Positions 24,193 through 32,998 are shown, counted from the first letter of the stretch. The stretch is 38,448 nt of DNA from Ignavibacteria bacterium (GCA_016178625.1 JACOSX010000058.1:1-38448), one strand, 5' to 3'. Numbers and translations are program-made. The notes: generated by a model not told the origin, from the letters alone.

Positions 24193-24753
24193 TTATAGAT
24201 GAATTGATTTTAACACTGAATACTCCGCTCCCTCAGATTTCAACACACTCCGCATCACAAAGATTCCATCGAGATGTGCTTTCCGTGGCTCAAAGGTAAG
24301 CTTTTCCAGCATGGGAGTCAAGTGACGTAGTCGGTTTTCACTTCGCACGCGCCCTAACGTAATATGAGGATGAAACATCCGTTTCTCGATCTCAAAACCA
24401 AACTGCACAAGGTTCTTGTCCAAAGAATCTTTTATTCGCAGAAGTGTTCCATCAGGATTATCGCAGCCAATCCAGATTACCCGAGGATGGCTCTTGTTGG
24501 GAAAAGATCCAAGTGAGTAAAACGTGACCTCAAACGGACGGAAAGGAAGCATAGTGGTCTCGATTGTCGAGAGAATTACTGGCATCATTGATTCCTCAAC
24601 GTCGCCAAGAAATTTAATTGTGGCGTGAAACTTCTCAGCGCACTCCCATTTGACATCGGCACCCGACTTTTTTAGGTTATCTTGCAGCACCTTCATATCG
24701 TTGCGGAGGGGCTCTGGGGCATTGAACGCGATGAATGTCCTGATAAACGCCAT
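24193..24753 (-). CDS. thpR: RNA 2',3'-cyclic phosphodiesterase (LigT/2H family)
   Basis: A 186-residue 2H phosphoesterase. The two catalytic HxT/S-type motifs are visible: HATIKFLGD at 43-51 and HPHITLGRV in the second half, related by the internal duplication of the fold. The family opens 2',3'-cyclic phosphates at RNA ends. It starts three bases after cinA; the cinA-thpR-recA order is common in many phyla. The physiological substrate is uncertain. Confidence 0.93.
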   Translation of the reverse strand: MAFIRTFIAFNAPEPLRNDMKVLQDNLKKSGADVKWECAEKFHATIKFLGDVEESMMPVILSTIETTMLPFRPFEVTFYSLGSFPNKSHPRVIWIGCDNPDGTLLRIKDSLDKNLVQFGFEIEKRMFHPHITLGRVRSENRLRHLTPMLEKLTFEPRKAHLDGIFVMRSVLKSEGAEYSVLKSIHL

Positions 24754-24756
24754 ACA

Positions 24757-25998
24757 CTATTCGATTTTCAGAATCATTCTTCTCACCAGTTCCATAGCCG
24801 CTTGTGAAGCGCGTTCCTTAGTACGGAGTCGGTCGTTGCCGAACTGGAATTTCAGTGCGATCGCCTGGCGGCTATCAGAATATCCAATCCAGACCAATCC
24901 GATTGGTTTTTCAGTCGAGCCGCCGGAGGGACCGGCGATCCCCGTTGTCGACATGCCAATATCAACGTTTGCTTGTAGGCGGATGCAGAGTGCCATCGCT
25001 TCCGCAACTTCCCGGCTGACCGCACCATGCTTCTCGATCAATTCTCTTGGGACGCCAAGGAGGTCAATCTTCGATTGGTTGCTGTAGGTAACGAGCGCGC
25101 GATCCAAATAATGAGAGCTCCCCGGGACGTTTGTGATTTTGTGCGCTATCATTCCACCTGTACACGATTCTGCGATAGCGATCCTGAGCTTCCGTTCGGC
25201 GAGAAGTCTACCAAGAACCTCTTCAAGTTCCTCGTCGTTGACGCCGTAAATAAATTTCTCAGCCTCCGCACGGATACGTGATTCAATCCTCAGAAGCTTC
25301 TGCTCACATCGGACACGATCCGAGCCAACTACGGTGATTCTCATCCGTACGCCGGTGGGGGCCGGAAGAAAGGCGAGCTTTTCTCCCTCGAGCAACTCAT
25401 CAAGGTTACCCAAGCGGGTTGCCAACACTGACTCAGAGATGCCAGTAGTCATCAAGGTCTTGTGAAGAATGATCTTACCGGTAGCTTTCTGTTGGAAGAA
25501 TGGAACAACAAATTCATTCACCATCGCTTCCATTTCGTACGGAACACCGGGCATGACAACAACGAACTTATTGTCGCGCTCAAAGAGTTCACCCGGTGCG
25601 GTACCGTGTCGGTTGGAAATCACGGTCGCCCCTCGAGGGATGAGTGTCTGATTTTCGGCAGCTTCGGACCACGGATGATTTCGCGCTTTCATGAACGCCT
25701 CGATATTGTTTCGCGCTTCGTTATCCGATATCAAGTCGGTGTGGAAGAATTTGCAGATCGCACTTCTTGTGATATCATCATGCGTGGGTCCAAGTCCCCC
25801 CGTGACGATGACAACATCGAAACGAGGGTACTCCTCCTCGAGGCTTTTAAGAATTTGGCTCTCGTCGTCTGAAACCGTAACGATCCGGGTTACCTCGATG
25901 CCGATACTATTAAGCTTCCCGGCGATGAGGGAGGCGTTTGTGTTCACTACCTGCCCCATGAGCAGTTCATCGCCGATTGTGATGATTACCGAGTTCAT
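24757..25998 (-). CDS. cinA: CinA: nicotinamide-nucleotide amidohydrolase/competence-damage protein
   Basis: Two-domain protein of 413 residues. The N-terminal MoaB/MogA-like domain (COG1058) has GDELLMGQVVNTNA and TGGLGPTHDD. The C-terminal amidase domain has ESCTGGMIAHKI, with its catalytic serine, and STTGIAGPSGG. The family deamidates NMN to nicotinate mononucleotide and has ADP-ribose pyrophosphatase activity. The frame is open upstream to a TTG at 26031, but the ATG at 25998 begins the conserved MNSVIITIGDELL. It lies in the pgsA-cinA-recA context known from many bacteria. Confidence 0.95.
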   Translation of the reverse strand: MNSVIITIGDELLMGQVVNTNASLIAGKLNSIGIEVTRIVTVSDDESQILKSLEEEYPRFDVVIVTGGLGPTHDDITRSAICKFFHTDLISDNEARNNIEAFMKARNHPWSEAAENQTLIPRGATVISNRHGTAPGELFERDNKFVVVMPGVPYEMEAMVNEFVVPFFQQKATGKIILHKTLMTTGISESVLATRLGNLDELLEGEKLAFLPAPTGVRMRITVVGSDRVRCEQKLLRIESRIRAEAEKFIYGVNDEELEEVLGRLLAERKLRIAIAESCTGGMIAHKITNVPGSSHYLDRALVTYSNQSKIDLLGVPRELIEKHGAVSREVAEAMALCIRLQANVDIGMSTTGIAGPSGGSTEKPIGLVWIGYSDSRQAIALKFQFGNDRLRTKERASQAAMELVRRMILKIE

Positions 25999-26075
25999 AT
26001 CAAGTTGCTTTTCGTTAAGAAGAGTATACAATCCGAGAACACCCTTACCTCACCATTCCAACTTCATAAGGAGTG

Positions 26076-26585
26076 TTACAATAGTCCGGGAAAAAGTACG
26101 AGTAACAATCGCATAGTGAGGTTCGCATACACCCCGGCGACAACGTCATCTAACATGATGCCCCAACCATTCTTAATCGATTCAAACGTACGCGCAGGTT
26201 GTGGTTTGATGATGTCGTAGATTCTGAAGATGAAGAATGCACCGAGCGCAAGCCAGATCGTCTTCGGCAGAAGCCACAGGGATATCCACATTCCAACGAT
26301 TTCATCGATGACAACAACGGGAGGATCTTCACCAAGCAGTCTTTCCATTTGAGACGAGACGACTGTTCCAAGGAAGAATGTCACAACAATTGCGATGGAG
26401 AAGATAAGCAGGTTATCAGTACCCAACAGGGCATAGAGCGCAAGCCCAACAACGCTGCCGGTTGTCCCCGGTGCAATTGGAGAATACCCTGCAAAAAGTC
26501 CCGTTGCAACAACGCGAGTAAAGAGGGGGATATGCCCTTGCTTACTCTGGCTCTGCTGCACGAAAGTGTTGGAAGTAGAGTTCAC
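26076..26585 (-). CDS. pgpA: Phosphatidylglycerophosphatase A
   Basis: Inner-membrane phosphatase that removes the phosphate from phosphatidylglycerol phosphate, directly after PgsA in the pathway. Conserved PgpA segments are SPIAPGTTGSVVGL near 35-48, the acidic DEIVGMWISLWLLP and RIYDIIKPQPARTFESIKNG followed by GIMLDDVVAG. The start is GTG at 26585, which makes a 44-base overlap with pgsA; a GTG eight codons later would reduce it. AGGAAA lies upstream. At 169 residues it is full length. Confidence 0.94.
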   Translation of the reverse strand: MNSTSNTFVQQSQSKQGHIPLFTRVVATGLFAGYSPIAPGTTGSVVGLALYALLGTDNLLIFSIAIVVTFFLGTVVSSQMERLLGEDPPVVVIDEIVGMWISLWLLPKTIWLALGAFFIFRIYDIIKPQPARTFESIKNGWGIMLDDVVAGVYANLTMRLLLVLFPGLL

Positions 26586-27156
26586 GGAGGAGTTTCCTAT
26601 TGTCGAAGACGTACAGTACTGCCGTTCCGATCGTAGAAATCGTTACCAGCAACATCATCCCGAACAAGACCTTCGGATGCATGAGAGATTCGATGAGGTT
26701 TTCAAAATCTTTTTGGATCACAGGAATCTTACTTGCAACGTAGAGGATGAGAATATAGTATATGACGATGAACTCCCCGAACGTCTTTGCCTGCGCTGTC
26801 TTCGATGTGATCACTGGTTCGTTCTTCCATTCGGCATAGGTCCGAAGCGCCGTAATGAACACATCTCTAAGGACGATCACCCACACCATCCATACGTCTA
26901 CCAACCGGAGATAGGCGAATGAGAACAACGCAGCCGCTGAGAGAATTTTGTCAGCGAGGGGATCAAGAAACTTCCCCCACCGAGAGACGTAACCGTACCG
27001 TCGGGCAACCCATCCATCGTAAAAATCGGTGAGTGCTGCAACAATGTAGACAACCAGTGCAATCTGTTTGAGAAATGATGATTCGGAAAAGAGGAGGATG
27101 ATGAAGACAGGTGTCAGCAGGATGCGGAAAATTGTGAGTGAATTCGGAATCGACAT
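26542..27156 (-). CDS. pgsA: CDP-diacylglycerol-glycerol-3-phosphate 3-phosphatidyltransferase
   Basis: Membrane enzyme committing CDP-diacylglycerol to phosphatidylglycerol synthesis. The CDP-alcohol phosphotransferase motif D-G-x2-A-R-x8-G-x3-D-x3-D is complete in DGWVARRYGYVSRWGKFLDP followed by LAD. About six hydrophobic segments are visible, and 204 residues is normal. It begins the pgsA-pgpA-cinA-thpR-receiver-recA run. A promoter candidate lies at 27176-27203. Its end overlaps pgpA, so the two consecutive pathway steps are coupled. Confidence 0.95.
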   Translation of the reverse strand: MSIPNSLTIFRILLTPVFIILLFSESSFLKQIALVVYIVAALTDFYDGWVARRYGYVSRWGKFLDPLADKILSAAALFSFAYLRLVDVWMVWVIVLRDVFITALRTYAEWKNEPVITSKTAQAKTFGEFIVIYYILILYVASKIPVIQKDFENLIESLMHPKVLFGMMLLVTISTIGTAVLYVFDNRKLLRELYFQHFRAAEPE

Positions 27157-27175
27157 GCCGTCTTATGTTTTTGGT

Positions 27176-27203
27176 AATGTAGTAAAAACTGTGAGATAAT
27201 CAA
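27176..27203 (-). promoter_or_regulatory. pgsA: Promoter candidate for pgsA
   Basis: On the minus strand TTGATT (27203-27198) and TACATT (27181-27176) are 16 bases apart, between the preceding terminator and the pgsA start. Confidence 0.45.
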
Positions 27204-27212
27204 AGGACATAA

Positions 27213-27250
27213 ACAAAAAGCCTCGCTCCTTCATAACGAGGAGTGAGGCT
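27213..27250 (-). terminator. Intrinsic terminator after the T9SS propeller gene
   Basis: On the minus strand AGCCTC-A-CTCCT (27250-27239) pairs with AGGAG-C-GAGGCT (27230-27219) around an eight-base loop with one A/C mismatch, followed by TTTTTGTTT. It is a strong rho-independent terminator 20 bases after the stop codon at 27271. Confidence 0.85.
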
Positions 27251-27270
27251 CTGAACTGATACTCTTGTTG

Positions 27271-27594
27271 TCACTTCATAAGCAACATCTTTTTGATGTC
27301 GGAGTAGTTGCCCGCTTGCATGCGGTAGAAGTACATACCGCTGGGGAGAGTGCTAGCATCAAACTGAATTGTCTTGTATCCGGCAGCTTCGAACCCATCA
27401 ACCAATGTTGCTATTTCTTGGCCAAGGACATCGTAGACCTTTAGAGTAACATGAACATCCTCAGCAAGATCGTATTTGATTTCTGTCGTGGGATTGAAAG
27501 GATTCGGATAGTTTGGTAGTAATCTTGTTTCCTGCGGCAATCCTTCCGCAATGTCAGGTCGAATTGCTGTCTTTTGCTGCACCACACTTTTCAC
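27271..27594 (-). CDS. C-terminal part: T9SS type A sorting domain
   Basis: A 107-codon frame in phase with the preceding one after the TAG; the 14 codons between (FYEIRRANYSDKKS) read smoothly. It holds PNYPNPFNPTTEIKYDL, VYDVLGQEIATLVDG and SGMYFYRMQAG, ending KKMLLMK. The listed start is a GTG and is unlikely to be a true start, because a sorting domain has no role without its passenger. Confidence 0.7.
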   Translation of the reverse strand: MKSVVQQKTAIRPDIAEGLPQETRLLPNYPNPFNPTTEIKYDLAEDVHVTLKVYDVLGQEIATLVDGFEAAGYKTIQFDASTLPSGMYFYRMQAGNYSDIKKMLLMK

Positions 27595-27636
27595 GCTCTT
27601 TTTATCAGAATAATTTGCGCGCCTGATCTCGTAAAA

Positions 27637-28767
27637 CTACTCCGTGTTCGGGGGAGGATCGCCTTTTCCCGCTACGATGACATCCACGTCGGTATACGGT
27701 GATGCGGTTACCGTTGCGATCACAGGGTACGGGGTCGATTCTGGATGAGGATTGCAATCACCGCCAGGATACACACAGGAATACCTGCAGATTTTATAGA
27801 GTGCACTGGAGGTTGGATCCGATGTCCAGCTTAAGACAGGATGCTTGTTGGCGTCGGTTGTAATCGTCAGCGTCATCGTCTGTGAAGCAGAAATGGTAAA
27901 GGATGATCCCGTTGCAAAATCAGTTTCGCCTGCGACGTTATTGGCAGCTACTCTCCAATAATATGTAGTGTTGTTGATCAGGTTAGTTGGTGAGTATGAA
28001 GTACCTGTCACGGCAGAGAGATCTGATAATAAATTGGTGAAACCTGAATTATAGGATATTTGGAGATGGTACGCCGTTGCGGTCGAAACTGAACCCCACG
28101 ACAACGAGACGTCGAACTTCGTGCCATTCGTTACAGTGGGCGATGAAGGAGATGCTGCTGGTTCAGCAATTTTAAATGATCCTTTATCCGTTGCAACATA
28201 CATCGTTCCCGTTGTTGATCCCTCACCAAAAACGTTATTGATTGGAGTGGGAAGATTGCCTGTCACGTCGAACCATGTACTCCCTGCATCGGGGGAGTAA
28301 TACAATTTACTTCCGTCATCAGGTATTGCAGCGATGTACGTATTGGCTGAGCCGACGCCCGGACACATGGCTACTTTTTTGTGCGCTCCACCGCGAACGC
28401 TAACCCATGAACCAGATGCACCGTAATTGTTGTTTTTCCATACGCCCAAGGCACCGGCGTTAGCTGCTGCATAGACATTTTGTGCGTTGTTCGGGTTCAA
28501 AGCGAGTGAACGTACGTTAGCAGTGGATGAAAAAAAGACCTGAGACCAGGTGCTTGCTGCATCCGTGGAACGGTAGACACCTTTATTGTTCATAGCAGCG
28601 AGTACGTTCTGGGAAAGTCCGGAAAACTGACTTGAAGGATCGACAACCATATCTTGCACGGTGGTGTACGTTCCACTAATAAGAGGACGATTATGCGTCC
28701 ATGTGCCACCCGCATCATTGCTGTAATCCCAATTTCGTTGACTACCGTCGGTATACGCACAATACAT
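27637..28767 (-). CDS. Middle part: last propeller blades and Fn3 domain
   Basis: This frame continues the propeller (YSNDAGGTW, RSTDAASTW, YSPDAGSTW), then a fibronectin type III domain with TYYWRVAANN, and part of a second beta domain. It ends at GKGDPPPNTE before the TAG. The ATG at 28767 is an artefact of the frame change; the blade pattern runs through it. Confidence 0.7.
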   Translation of the reverse strand: MYCAYTDGSQRNWDYSNDAGGTWTHNRPLISGTYTTVQDMVVDPSSQFSGLSQNVLAAMNNKGVYRSTDAASTWSQVFFSSTANVRSLALNPNNAQNVYAAANAGALGVWKNNNYGASGSWVSVRGGAHKKVAMCPGVGSANTYIAAIPDDGSKLYYSPDAGSTWFDVTGNLPTPINNVFGEGSTTGTMYVATDKGSFKIAEPAASPSSPTVTNGTKFDVSLSWGSVSTATAYHLQISYNSGFTNLLSDLSAVTGTSYSPTNLINNTTYYWRVAANNVAGETDFATGSSFTISASQTMTLTITTDANKHPVLSWTSDPTSSALYKICRYSCVYPGGDCNPHPESTPYPVIATVTASPYTDVDVIVAGKGDPPPNTE

Positions 28768-30172
28768 ACACCCGATTGTAATTTATGGGATCGATGACTG
28801 TTCCATAAAAATTTGTCCCCGATGTGGTAGACGGCTGGAATTGATTGGGATAGGTGCTTCCGCCATCGAAGCTGCGATAGAGAGTAGCGACATTACTGAC
28901 GGCTCCGGCAGCATAAAGCGTGTCGGCTCCGCCGCCGAGGTCTTTCGCGATCCGTTCGCCGCTAAAGGATCCTTCTCCGAGCGGCACACGGCTCCACGTC
29001 GTTCCGTCATATTTGCTGGCGTAGGTGAAATCTTTTGAGACTGTCCAAGTAAGAGTTGGTGATGCTGCAACTGAGGAGAGTGACATACGACCGAGGCCTG
29101 TTGTTGTCTCAGTCCAGTTTGTTCCTCCATTGGTTGTCTTATACAGAGAAGTTACTGCACCCACATACATCGTGCTCTGGCTGTTCGGTACAATTGTCAG
29201 CGAAAGCAAATTATTGTCCGTCATTCCAGTGCCATTGTCACTTGTCCACGTGGAACCATCATCCGCTGAAAGATAGATGCCGTTATTCGCAGTAGCATAG
29301 AACTGACCGACATCGCTTCTAAATCGGATCGCTGTTATTGACGTTACACCGGTTGCTGGCGTCGTTGGAGTACTCCAAGTATCTCCATTGTCTGTGGATC
29401 GGGATACTTTGCCCGATGCAGTGCCGACGACAAGACGAGGGTTGTTGCCTGAGCCCATATCGCGGACACCGATGGCTTTCACATTGAACGCTCCCATGTT
29501 TTTCTGGCTCCACGTTTGCCCCAGATCGGCTGACCACCACACTCCTCGAGTTACTGCTGAGGCCTGTTGGTTTGTTCCTTCTGCAGTGCCATCCGAGCCG
29601 ACTGCATAGACATACTGGTCATGCCCCACCCCAGATACGAGGTACGGTGCAATATCGTTGACGCTGGTAGCGTAGGTGAAGTTATCCCTCACGAACCATA
29701 TGGCTCCTCCATTCGAGCTATAGTACAAAGATTTACTCCCACTCACAAACTGTCTCCCCAAATACATATTATCGGTAGCCCCTGCAATTGGTGACACTGC
29801 AAGACGAAGGGGAGTGAGGGTTGCATCAATCAAACTTTGACTCCAAGTACTACCACCATCAGTGCTTGAGTACAGATAGCCTGTTACACCTGTTACTACG
29901 ACATTAGCATTATCCGGTTGGCATGTTACAACAAGTGGTGAAGGACGTTCAACAGCAGTTGTCGCCCACGACGAGCCGCTGTTTGTGGATTTGAACAAGA
30001 ATGCTTTATCCGCCGCGTAGAGTGTAGTGCCCGCAGTATTGATTGCGATGTCCTTTTCGTCTCGTGCTTGCCATGGACCGTTGAGGGTGGTATAGGTTTG
30101 GGCTGTTGCTAATGATGTGATTATAGAGATTGCAGCAATAACCCATATCGATATTTTTCTTGCGAGAAACAT
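28742..30172 (-). CDS. N-terminal part: signal peptide and propeller blades
   Basis: This 476-residue frame starts with a signal peptide ending near ATAQ, then carries repeated Asp-box-like motifs such as STNSGSSW, SSTDGGSTW, RSTDNGDTW, LSADDGSTW and RSFDGGSTY, typical of BNR/WD40-like secreted propellers. It runs off frame at VYVLCVYRR. An upstream extension to 30328 is open but precedes the signal peptide and is not used. Confidence 0.75.
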   Translation of the reverse strand: MFLARKISIWVIAAISIITSLATAQTYTTLNGPWQARDEKDIAINTAGTTLYAADKAFLFKSTNSGSSWATTAVERPSPLVVTCQPDNANVVVTGVTGYLYSSTDGGSTWSQSLIDATLTPLRLAVSPIAGATDNMYLGRQFVSGSKSLYYSSNGGAIWFVRDNFTYATSVNDIAPYLVSGVGHDQYVYAVGSDGTAEGTNQQASAVTRGVWWSADLGQTWSQKNMGAFNVKAIGVRDMGSGNNPRLVVGTASGKVSRSTDNGDTWSTPTTPATGVTSITAIRFRSDVGQFYATANNGIYLSADDGSTWTSDNGTGMTDNNLLSLTIVPNSQSTMYVGAVTSLYKTTNGGTNWTETTTGLGRMSLSSVAASPTLTWTVSKDFTYASKYDGTTWSRVPLGEGSFSGERIAKDLGGGADTLYAAGAVSNVATLYRSFDGGSTYPNQFQPSTTSGTNFYGTVIDPINYNRVYVLCVYRR

Positions 30173-30511
30173 ATTTGTTTTCCCTTTTGATAAAGGTTTG
30201 AGAAACTGTGAGTTTATTGCTACATTACCGCTGCGCAGGCTGGCAAGACCTATGCACACGGTGAAAAGGAAATTGTCTTTGCGAGACCTCACGAAGTGAC
30301 ATTCAATTCCCTGGGGCGGCTGTAGCATGTGGGTTCACCCGCCTTTGGCGGGCAAGTCGGCTCCGGTACGTTCTTCGCGGATCAGAGCTTGGAATCGCAC
30401 CACGCCGTCCCTTTTTTTAAGGTAAATTTCTGCCTCGCCTTTGCTCCTTCCATATGGTTACTATGACTTATCGGAAGTCACCGCAATTTGTGACTTTTGA
30501 ATTTTGCATTT
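30173..30511. other. Intergenic region between two secreted-protein genes
   Basis: No gene was found in these 339 bases. They contain a perfect G/C hairpin at 30339-30353 and, just beyond the stop at 30512, an A/T-rich stretch with a TGACTT/AAGTCA-like repeat near 30465-30480. The first 156 bases upstream of the 30172 start are open in frame but look non-coding. No good promoter was found for the downstream gene. Confidence 0.6.
30339..30353. repeat. Short perfect hairpin CCCGCC-TTT-GGCGGG
   Basis: A 6-bp G/C stem with a three-base loop in otherwise featureless intergenic DNA. Elements of this shape are often dispersed in bacterial genomes. Only one copy was noticed in this window, and it has no T-run, so it is not called a terminator. 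Confidence 0.4.
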
Positions 30512-32440
30512 TTATCTTAGGATCAGTTTCCCCAGTGCCTTCACCTTCACCCAATAGCTCATGCCCGGCAAGAGTGTATCTGCCACGATGTAAGAACTGC
30601 CGCTGAAGGTGAAGAAGCTTGAAGCGATGATCGTGTCGGGGACTGCCGTGATGTTCGTTCGCGCCACAGGCTGCGACACCGTCCCGATCATGTTCCACCC
30701 TTGCTTGACCGAAAAACTATCTTCAAACACTTTGATCCCCTGAAACTCCTTGACCGAGTCAACGGGCTTTGCAAAGTAGCCCACACCGAACTTCATCGTG
30801 TCACGCTTCTGGTACATCGCCCCATCGAAGGAGAACATCTGCGGCAGTTTCTGCACAGGTCCGGGTTTCACCGGGATGGAGACCATGTTCCATTTCCCTT
30901 GTTGGTAACTGATTGTCTCGCTGTTCCACTTGCTTACTCCGGTGACAGCGAAGCAATCGGGAGAGGATTGTCCGTTGTGGTAGAAGATGATTTTTCCCGC
31001 GTGTGTGCCAAACGTCTTGGGTGTATAGCGAACAGCGAACGGATGGCTGCTTGCAGGAGAAATGGTGTCACTGGGAGGCATGACAGAAAAATTCTCGTTA
31101 TCACTAATGGCTGTCCCGACAATAAGTGGGTCGGTCCCTGTGTTACTGACGGTGACGGTATCGGTGGATGTCTCGTTGATCTCGGTGGTGTCCATCTGCA
31201 CAAGCCCTGTCGAGAGTGAGAAGCTCGCATTACTTGGAATAAGCTCTCCCCTTCGATAAAAGATGCGGAAGGTGGAGCCAACCTTTTCCTCATACACAAT
31301 ATGAATAGCATGAGATGAAATTGCGACTTCATTACCTGGGGTATTTCTTAGCGAGAGGATCGTTTTCGGACAGTAATTCGTGATGGAGTTATTGGTAGCA
31401 CGTATAGCCACGCGAAAGGTATCAGGCGGATTAATCTCTTCAGTCCATGCAACAGCACGGTTGTTTCCATGAATAGCGGCTCGTGGCTCAGACCCTGTTG
31501 GCAGTTTTTCGGTAAGGACATTCTCCGGCAGCCACATCTTCCCGTTAGCAAGACCAGCCCGACTGATAATGCTTGCGCCTAAGAAGCAATAGACACAGCC
31601 GTACTTATCATCTCGCCAGGCGACAAGCAGCTCCGTGCTGCACTTGCTCTGGTAACTGGCGATCGTTGGGATATCGGAAAAATAACCATCCGCTGCAGAA
31701 ACGAGCGTATCAAATGCCCATGAGTCGCCAATATTGGTTGATCTCCTGTACACCACTTCCCCAATATCGTTTATCACTTTGTTTTGAACCATATGAAGAC
31801 TTGAAGGAGAGAGGCTGATGCGGTCTTCGAGATCTGATGTGTTTGGATTAGGATTGATGTTCTCGGTGGTTTTAGACCAAGTCAAGCCACCGTTGCTTGA
31901 GCGAAGGATCCTTCTGTAAAGATCAGGTTCAGGCGGATAGATAAGCGCAATGGTGTCACCGCTCATTGTGGCCCAAGTAATCTCACCTGTTATATCCGGA
32001 CTAATATTCTTAACGCTTCCGAATGTAATTCCGCGATCGATGCTTTTAAGCATTCGCACAGGTGATAGATTAATGTTCGACGGAGAGTCAGCGCTCACAA
32101 AGAATAAATAAACATCGTCTCGCTCTGCTACAATTGCCGGACGATTTGAGCCGTAAGGCAAGTGGACACTATCGGGAAGCATCTCCCTTGTTACCTCAAA
32201 ACTACTACCGCCTGTGACGCTTCTAGCGTAGGGCTGTCTCACACCGCCATAAGCCTCCTCCCAGATCACATGGACCGTATCATCACCAGAAAGAGCAATT
32301 CTGGGTTGATAGGCGTTCTGTGTGCTATCCGAGAGTTGTATCGCTGGGTACCAGACGATGCCGCAGGAGGTGTCTTGGGCGTTTGCCGCAACCTGCGATG
32401 CGATGAAAAAAGCCATGAAACAAATCAACCGTCGAATCAT
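30512..32440 (-). CDS. Secreted sialidase-like propeller protein without T9SS domain
   Basis: A 642-residue exported protein. The signal peptide starts MIRRLICFMAFFIAS (ATG at 32440 with AAAGGA upstream; the frame is open further but precedes the signal). Residues about 25-390 form a BNR/sialidase-like propeller (KSIDRGITFG, RSSNGGLTW, RRSTNIGDSW), without an evident sialidase catalytic set. An ASH-like 'choice of anchor D' domain follows (TVTVSNTGTDPLIVG...FAVRYTP). A double WNMVSIP/WNMIG-YWVK module closes the protein at KLILR. No PNPFNP sorting signal is present, unlike its two neighbours, so it may be C-terminally truncated or released to the periplasm. Confidence 0.82.
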   Translation of the reverse strand: MIRRLICFMAFFIASQVAANAQDTSCGIVWYPAIQLSDSTQNAYQPRIALSGDDTVHVIWEEAYGGVRQPYARSVTGGSSFEVTREMLPDSVHLPYGSNRPAIVAERDDVYLFFVSADSPSNINLSPVRMLKSIDRGITFGSVKNISPDITGEITWATMSGDTIALIYPPEPDLYRRILRSSNGGLTWSKTTENINPNPNTSDLEDRISLSPSSLHMVQNKVINDIGEVVYRRSTNIGDSWAFDTLVSAADGYFSDIPTIASYQSKCSTELLVAWRDDKYGCVYCFLGASIISRAGLANGKMWLPENVLTEKLPTGSEPRAAIHGNNRAVAWTEEINPPDTFRVAIRATNNSITNYCPKTILSLRNTPGNEVAISSHAIHIVYEEKVGSTFRIFYRRGELIPSNASFSLSTGLVQMDTTEINETSTDTVTVSNTGTDPLIVGTAISDNENFSVMPPSDTISPASSHPFAVRYTPKTFGTHAGKIIFYHNGQSSPDCFAVTGVSKWNSETISYQQGKWNMVSIPVKPGPVQKLPQMFSFDGAMYQKRDTMKFGVGYFAKPVDSVKEFQGIKVFEDSFSVKQGWNMIGTVSQPVARTNITAVPDTIIASSFFTFSGSSYIVADTLLPGMSYWVKVKALGKLILR

Positions 32441-32553
32441 GAAGAGAATCCTTTCAATGAACGCGACGGAAACAATGAACTGAACTTCGGATGCGGTAGA
32501 ACTCGAAGTGCTTGTGGGGGCTCTCTCCTCAAACCCCAATAATTGCTTATGAG

Positions 32554-32582
32554 ATGGTATGCAAGTGAAATAAGAAAGTCAA
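32554..32582 (-). promoter_or_regulatory. Promoter candidate for the sialidase-like gene
   Basis: On the minus strand TTGACT (32582-32577) and TACCAT (32559-32554) are separated by 17 bases, giving a leader of about 107 bases. The leader contains GGGG and GCCCC segments that could pair. Confidence 0.55.
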
Positions 32583-32678
32583 GTAAAAACGATAAATTTC
32601 TTCACAGAGTGTGGCATTAGTCGATCCGGAGGAAAGAGTAACTCTTCGTGGGGGTATAAATGGAGACGAGATGATAAC

Positions 32679-32707
32679 AAAAAAGCCCAACTGAAGGTTG
32701 GGCTTTT
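32679..32707 (-). terminator. rpmB: Intrinsic terminator of rpmB
   Basis: AAAAGCCCAAC (32681-32691) and GTTGGGCTTTT (32697-32707) form an 11-bp stem with a five-base loop. On the minus strand it ends in a T-run, 21 bases after the rpmB stop. Its A/T flanks are symmetrical, so it could work in both directions. Confidence 0.88.
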
Positions 32708-32728
32708 GACGATCGATTCGGAAAACCA

Positions 32729-32920
32729 TTATGTTGCTTTCAAAACTTTGCCTTGTTTGATGCATGTAGCACAGACTCGCATACGTTGAGTGCGACCATT
32801 CACCTGAGCGCGAACACGCTGCAAGTTGGGTAACCATCGTCTGCGCGTTTTGTTATGAGCGTGGCTGATATTATTGCCGCTGACCGGCTGTTTTCCACAA
32901 ATATCACATATTTTTGCCAT
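32729..32920 (-). CDS. rpmB: 50S ribosomal protein L28
   Basis: A 63-residue ribosomal protein with the L28 pattern [20 protein letters not shown], then [17 protein letters not shown] and the ending [15 protein letters not shown]. Two CxxC pairs (Cys5/Cys8 and Cys50/Cys53) show it is the zinc-binding form. It stands alone with its own promoter (32965-32993) and terminator. Confidence 0.96.
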   Translation of the reverse strand: MAKICDICGKQPVSGNNISHAHNKTRRRWLPNLQRVRAQVNGRTQRMRVCATCIKQGKVLKAT

Positions 32921-32964
32921 GATGATCCTCTATCGAAAAGATTTTCCTTGATACGAACGTGAAC

Positions 32965-32993
32965 AATATACGAAAAAGTTGATTCGTGTGCAA
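32965..32993 (-). promoter_or_regulatory. rpmB: Sigma70-like promoter of rpmB
   Basis: On the minus strand TTGCAC (32993-32988) and TATATT (32970-32965) are 17 bases apart, with the same CGTATATT core as the prs promoter, about 45 bases before the ATG. The -35 box lies six bases beyond the stop of the upstream outer-membrane protein gene. Confidence 0.65.
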
Positions 32994-32998
32994 GGGCA

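Larger units (their letters stand above)
27271..30172 (-). pseudogene. Secreted beta-propeller/Fn3 protein with T9SS signal, broken by a frameshift and a TAG
   Basis: Three consecutive minus-strand frames form one gene. The signal peptide begins MFLARKISIWVIAAISIITS (start 30172, GGGA upstream). About eleven BNR/sortilin-like blades (SSTDGGSTW, KTTNGGTNW and similar), an Fn3 domain and a T9SS domain (PNYPNPFNP, VLGQEIATLVDG, SGMYFYRMQAG) follow. One extra T near 28761 shifts frame, and an in-frame TAG at 27637-27639 precedes the sorting domain. Removing one base gives exactly 967 codons including the terminal stop, so no other indel is needed. It is either decaying, mis-sequenced, or recoded. 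Confidence 0.8.

Noticed and set aside
30339-30353. Intrinsic terminator
   Set aside because: The stem has no T-run on either strand and lies about 160 bases beyond the nearest stop codon.
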